This document shows positions 61,709 through 64,000 of a DNA stretch of 64,000 nt, one piece after another. The stretch is from JALYNX01 sp963746905. Lineage in GTDB: Bacteria > Actinomycetota > Acidimicrobiia > Spongiisociales > ZC4RG35. The stretch is taken from assembly GCA_963746905.1 (NCBI GenBank), contig CAVVCY010000002.1:331694-395693 (forward strand), written 5' to 3'. A model generated the notes under the pieces. It was not told the DNA's origin and searched no databases. It saw only the letters and a list, made by a program, of their open reading frames with translations. Position numbers and translations under genes: made by a program. Within the stretch, counting starts at the first letter, position 1; every line of letters starts with the position of its first letter.

Positions 61709-63380
61709 GCCAGCCCCCCAGCTACCTGCCCCAGCAGTTCGCGGTGCCCATCGATCTCGACCTGTCCAAGAACGAGGGAAGCACCGAGGCGTCGGAGCTT
61801 CTCGCCTCCCTCGTCGATCCGAGCCGGGTGGCGAGCCGCTACCCGGACACCGCAGATCTGAGACGGGCGCTCGCCGGTCTCCATGGCTTGCCCGAAGAAT
61901 CGGTCCTGGTCACCGCGGGAGGCGACGACGCTCTGTTCCGCTGCTTCCTGGCGTGGGTGGCTCGGGGCGAGCAAGTGATTTCCACCACGCCCACCTTCGA
62001 GATGATCTCCCGCTACAGCGAGCAGCGCGGCGCCGAGTTGATCGAAACCGCCTGGTGGATGGGGCCCTTGCCGACCGAGGAGCTCGTCGCTTCGATCACC
62101 GACCGGACGGACGCGGTGTTCATCGTCTCCCCCAACAACCCCACGGGGTCGGTCGCCATCGGCGCCGACCTCGAGCGGATCGCAGCCAGGACGCCGCTAT
62201 TGGTACTCGACGCCGCCTACACCGAGTTCGCCGCTGAGGATCTGACCCGGGTGGCGCTCGACCTCGGCAACGCGGTGGTCATACGAACCATGTCCAAGGC
62301 CTACGGACTGGCGGGGCTCAGGGTTGGCTACCTCCTCGGCCCACCCGAACTGGTAGCCGAGATCGGTGCCCACGGGAACCCTTACCCGGTGGCCTCCATC
62401 TCGGCCGCGTTGGCCACGACGCGCTTGGGTCGTCCGGCTTCCGAGCTCACCGACTTCGTGGAGGAGGTCAAGCGGGAGCGAGTCGAGCTCGCCTCTGTGC
62501 TCAGCGACCTGGGCACCAAGCCTCTTCCATCGGAGGCCAACTTCGTTCTCACCGAGTGCCGGGACCCTTCATGGCTGATCTCGGCGGCCGCCGCCATGGG
62601 GGTTGGGCTTCGCCAGTTCCCCGGTCGACCCGGCCTGCGCGAAATGGTGCGGATCACTCTCCCCGGGAACCGACTCGATTTCCAAAGGCTGGTCGACACC
62701 CTGGAGGCAGCGCTGGCGCCCGAGGCCATCGTCTTCGACCTGGACGGGGTTCTGGCCGATGTCAGCCGGTCACAGAGCACCGCCATCATCGAGACCGGCC
62801 GCAGCTTCGGCGTCGAGATCGATGTCGGTGACATCGAGCGGGCCAAGGCCAATGGAAACAGCAACGACGATTGGCTCCTCACCCAGAGTCTCTGTCGCCA
62901 GAAGGGGACGGAGGTCGCCCTCGACGCGGTGACCGATCGCTATGAAAGCCTCTACCAGGGCTCAAACGGAACACCTGGGCTCAAGACCCACGAGTCCCCG
63001 ATCGTCGATGGTGCGACATGGTCGCGTGTCGGGCCTCCTCTCGACCCCTGGCAGTAGTCACTCGGCCGGCCCCGAGCAGATGCCGAAGAATTTCTCGATC
63101 GATTCGACCTGTCCCGACAGGTCTCGGCACTGGTGACCCGGGACGATGCACCGCTGAAGCCCGACCCGGCGCCAGTGGGCCTGGCTCTGCAGATTCTGGG
63201 TGTCCGGCGAGCTTGGATGCTCGGCGACACACCCGACGACCTCACCGCCGCCCGAGAGGCCGGTGTGATCCCGATTGGCGTAATCGCCCCCGGCGACGAC
63301 CCCGAGCGGTCCCGTCTCAGCTTGAGGATGCGGCCCGCATCCTCGATAACACCAGCCAACTGGAGGCACTTCTGCCATGA
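61705..63380 (+). CDS. hisC: Histidinol-phosphate aminotransferase fused to a HAD phosphatase domain, frameshifted in the HAD part
   Basis: Residues 1-338 are a fold-type I aminotransferase with VSPNNPTGS, the PLP Lys198 in RTMSKAYGLAGLRVGY, and the terminal Arg in REMVRITLPG. A HAD domain follows without a break, starting AIVFDLDGVLADVSRS (DxD nucleophile). The frame is lost near 63020-63065 and again near 63320; the pieces between and after read FLDRFDLSRQ..., KPDPAPVGLALQILGV and GDTPDDLTAAREAGVIPIGV, then EDAARILDNTSQLEALLP to the TGA at 63380. The HAD half could be the missing histidinol-phosphate phosphatase. Indels are probably sequence errors. Confidence 0.85.
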
Positions 63381-63963
63381 CACGAAACTCAGAGATCAAC
63401 CGGGCGACATCGGAGACCAATGTGGAGTGCCGGTTGGAGCTGGACGGGGGTGGATCGTCGGACGTCAAGACCGGACTTGGCTTCCTCGACCACATGCTGA
63501 CGGCACTGGCCAAGCACGGCCGGATCGACCTGACCCTGCTCGCGACCGGCGACACCCACGTCGACGACCACCACACGGTCGAGGATTGCGCCATGGTGCT
63601 GGGGCTGAGCACTCAACGAGGCTCTGGCGACCGCCGCCGGATGACCCGATTCGGATATTCCTGATGCCCCGCTCGATGAGTCCCTGTCGAGGGCGGTGGT
63701 GGACCTCTCAGGGCGACCCTGGCCCAACACTCCGAGCCGTCGTTGGCTCGGGACACCATCGGCGATGTCGCTTCCGAGAACCTCACCCACTTCTTCCGAA
63801 CGCTGGCAATCGAAGCCCGGATGGCACTGCACGTCGATGTGATCCGCGGTGACAACGACCACCACAAAGCCGAGTCCGCCTTCAAGGCGGTGGCACTTGC
63901 CGACGCGAGGCAGTCGCTGTCACCGGCGACGAGGTCCCGAGCACCAAGGGGTCTTTGACTTGA
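63377..63963 (+). CDS. hisB: Imidazoleglycerol-phosphate dehydratase, several frameshifts
   Basis: The product starts MTRNSEINRATSETNVECRLELDGGG and shows GLGFLDHMLTALAKHG and GDTHVDDHHTVEDCAMVLG, the metal-binding His-rich motifs. After about 63600 the frame changes at least four times. The pieces read ALNEALATAAG, TRFGYS, DAPLDESLSRAVVDLSGRPW, DTIGDVASENLTHFFRTLAIEARMALHV, GDNDHHKAESAFKAVAL and EAVAVTGDEVPSTKGSLT, in the normal order of a complete HisB. So the whole gene is present but this part of the sequence is error-rich. Its ATG overlaps the end of the hisC fusion. Confidence 0.88.
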
Positions 63964-64000
63964 GACAGGTGATGATCGTCCCCACGGGGACGGCGAACAC
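63960..64000 (+). CDS. hisH: Start of imidazole glycerol phosphate synthase subunit HisH (cut by window end)
   Basis: Only the first codons are present: MRQVMIVPTGTAN if the TTG at 63960 is used, or MIVPTGTAN from the ATG at 63972. The latter resembles a HisH N-terminus. The TTG overlaps the hisB stop as TTGA. The position after hisB in a his operon supports the assignment. The rest lies outside the window. Confidence 0.6.
   Translation, partial: MRQVMIVPTGTAN

Noticed and set aside
1..64000. CRISPR arrays, insertion sequences, prophage or phage-defence island
   Set aside because: No regularly spaced repeats, transposase, integrase, restriction or phage structural genes were seen. The repeats found are dispersed palindromes, not arrays.

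Overview
The window is compact, high-GC bacterial DNA with frequent GTG/TTG starts and overlapping start/stop codons. It looks like an actinobacterium, most likely an uncultivated member of class Acidimicrobiia (inference). Supporting signs are coenzyme F420 biosynthesis genes (cofG, cofH as separate genes), several luciferase-like and F420-type oxidoreductases, a ScfR/RamB-type regulator, the dapA-rnj-ftsK order, dnaE2 under an actinobacterial-type LexA box, and a TIGR03084-type (mycothiol-enzyme-like) protein. No rRNA, tRNA, CRISPR array, insertion sequence or prophage is visible. All intergenic gaps are shorter than 300 bases.

Layout. 0-7 kb: a frameshifted ScfR/RamB-like regulator, then a leftward operon for a 2-oxoacid dehydrogenase complex (E1alpha, E1beta, E2) followed by an AhpD-like protein and an S10 peptidase. 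7-13 kb: leftward dapA-rnj-ftsK plus a membrane protein. 13-16 kb: a P-loop kinase/luciferase-like fusion, thioredoxin-like protein, cyclophilin, RRM protein. 16-19 kb: a Zn/Mn uptake locus (Fur-family regulator, ABC ATPase, binding protein, permease) with a clear Fur/Zur box. 19.7-22 kb: a terminator, an unrecognised membrane protein with a twin repeat, a decayed LuxR-family gene, an LLM oxidoreductase. 22-29.5 kb: glpD, small membrane proteins, M16 peptidase, and an HExxH/VWA protein paired with an AAA+ protein whose Walker motifs are altered. 29.5-38.5 kb: LOG-family protein, DinB-like protein, BtpA-like protein, HD-GYP protein, the large Lhr helicase, an LLM monooxygenase. 38.5-43 kb: cofH, cofG, SDR, Usp. 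43-50 kb: ABC exporter, lipoprotein, lipoate ligase, an AroQ-hydrolase fusion, a lysozyme-like protein and several small enzymes. 50-57 kb: dnaE2, VanY-like protein, PPOX protein, DedA, and satD with an operator-like repeat array. 57-64 kb: valS, a membrane protein, then a his operon (leader peptide and attenuator, hisG, hisC-HAD, hisB, start of hisH).

Two families of short dispersed palindromic elements stand out. One occurs three times inside the E2 gene, where it is translated as the interdomain linker, and once in an intergenic gap at 29.5 kb, with stem sequences that change in a compensating way. The other is a 45-47 bp inverted repeat found at 32.9 kb and 53.7 kb.

About fifteen single-base frameshifts hit conserved genes (regulator at 0 kb, E2, E1alpha, binding protein, dnaE2, membrane protein at 59.7 kb, hisC-HAD, hisB). 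Some fall in C/G homopolymers and each downstream frame resumes normal protein, so most are probably sequencing or assembly errors. The LuxR gene at 20.4-21.1 kb is different: it has lost whole segments and looks truly decayed.
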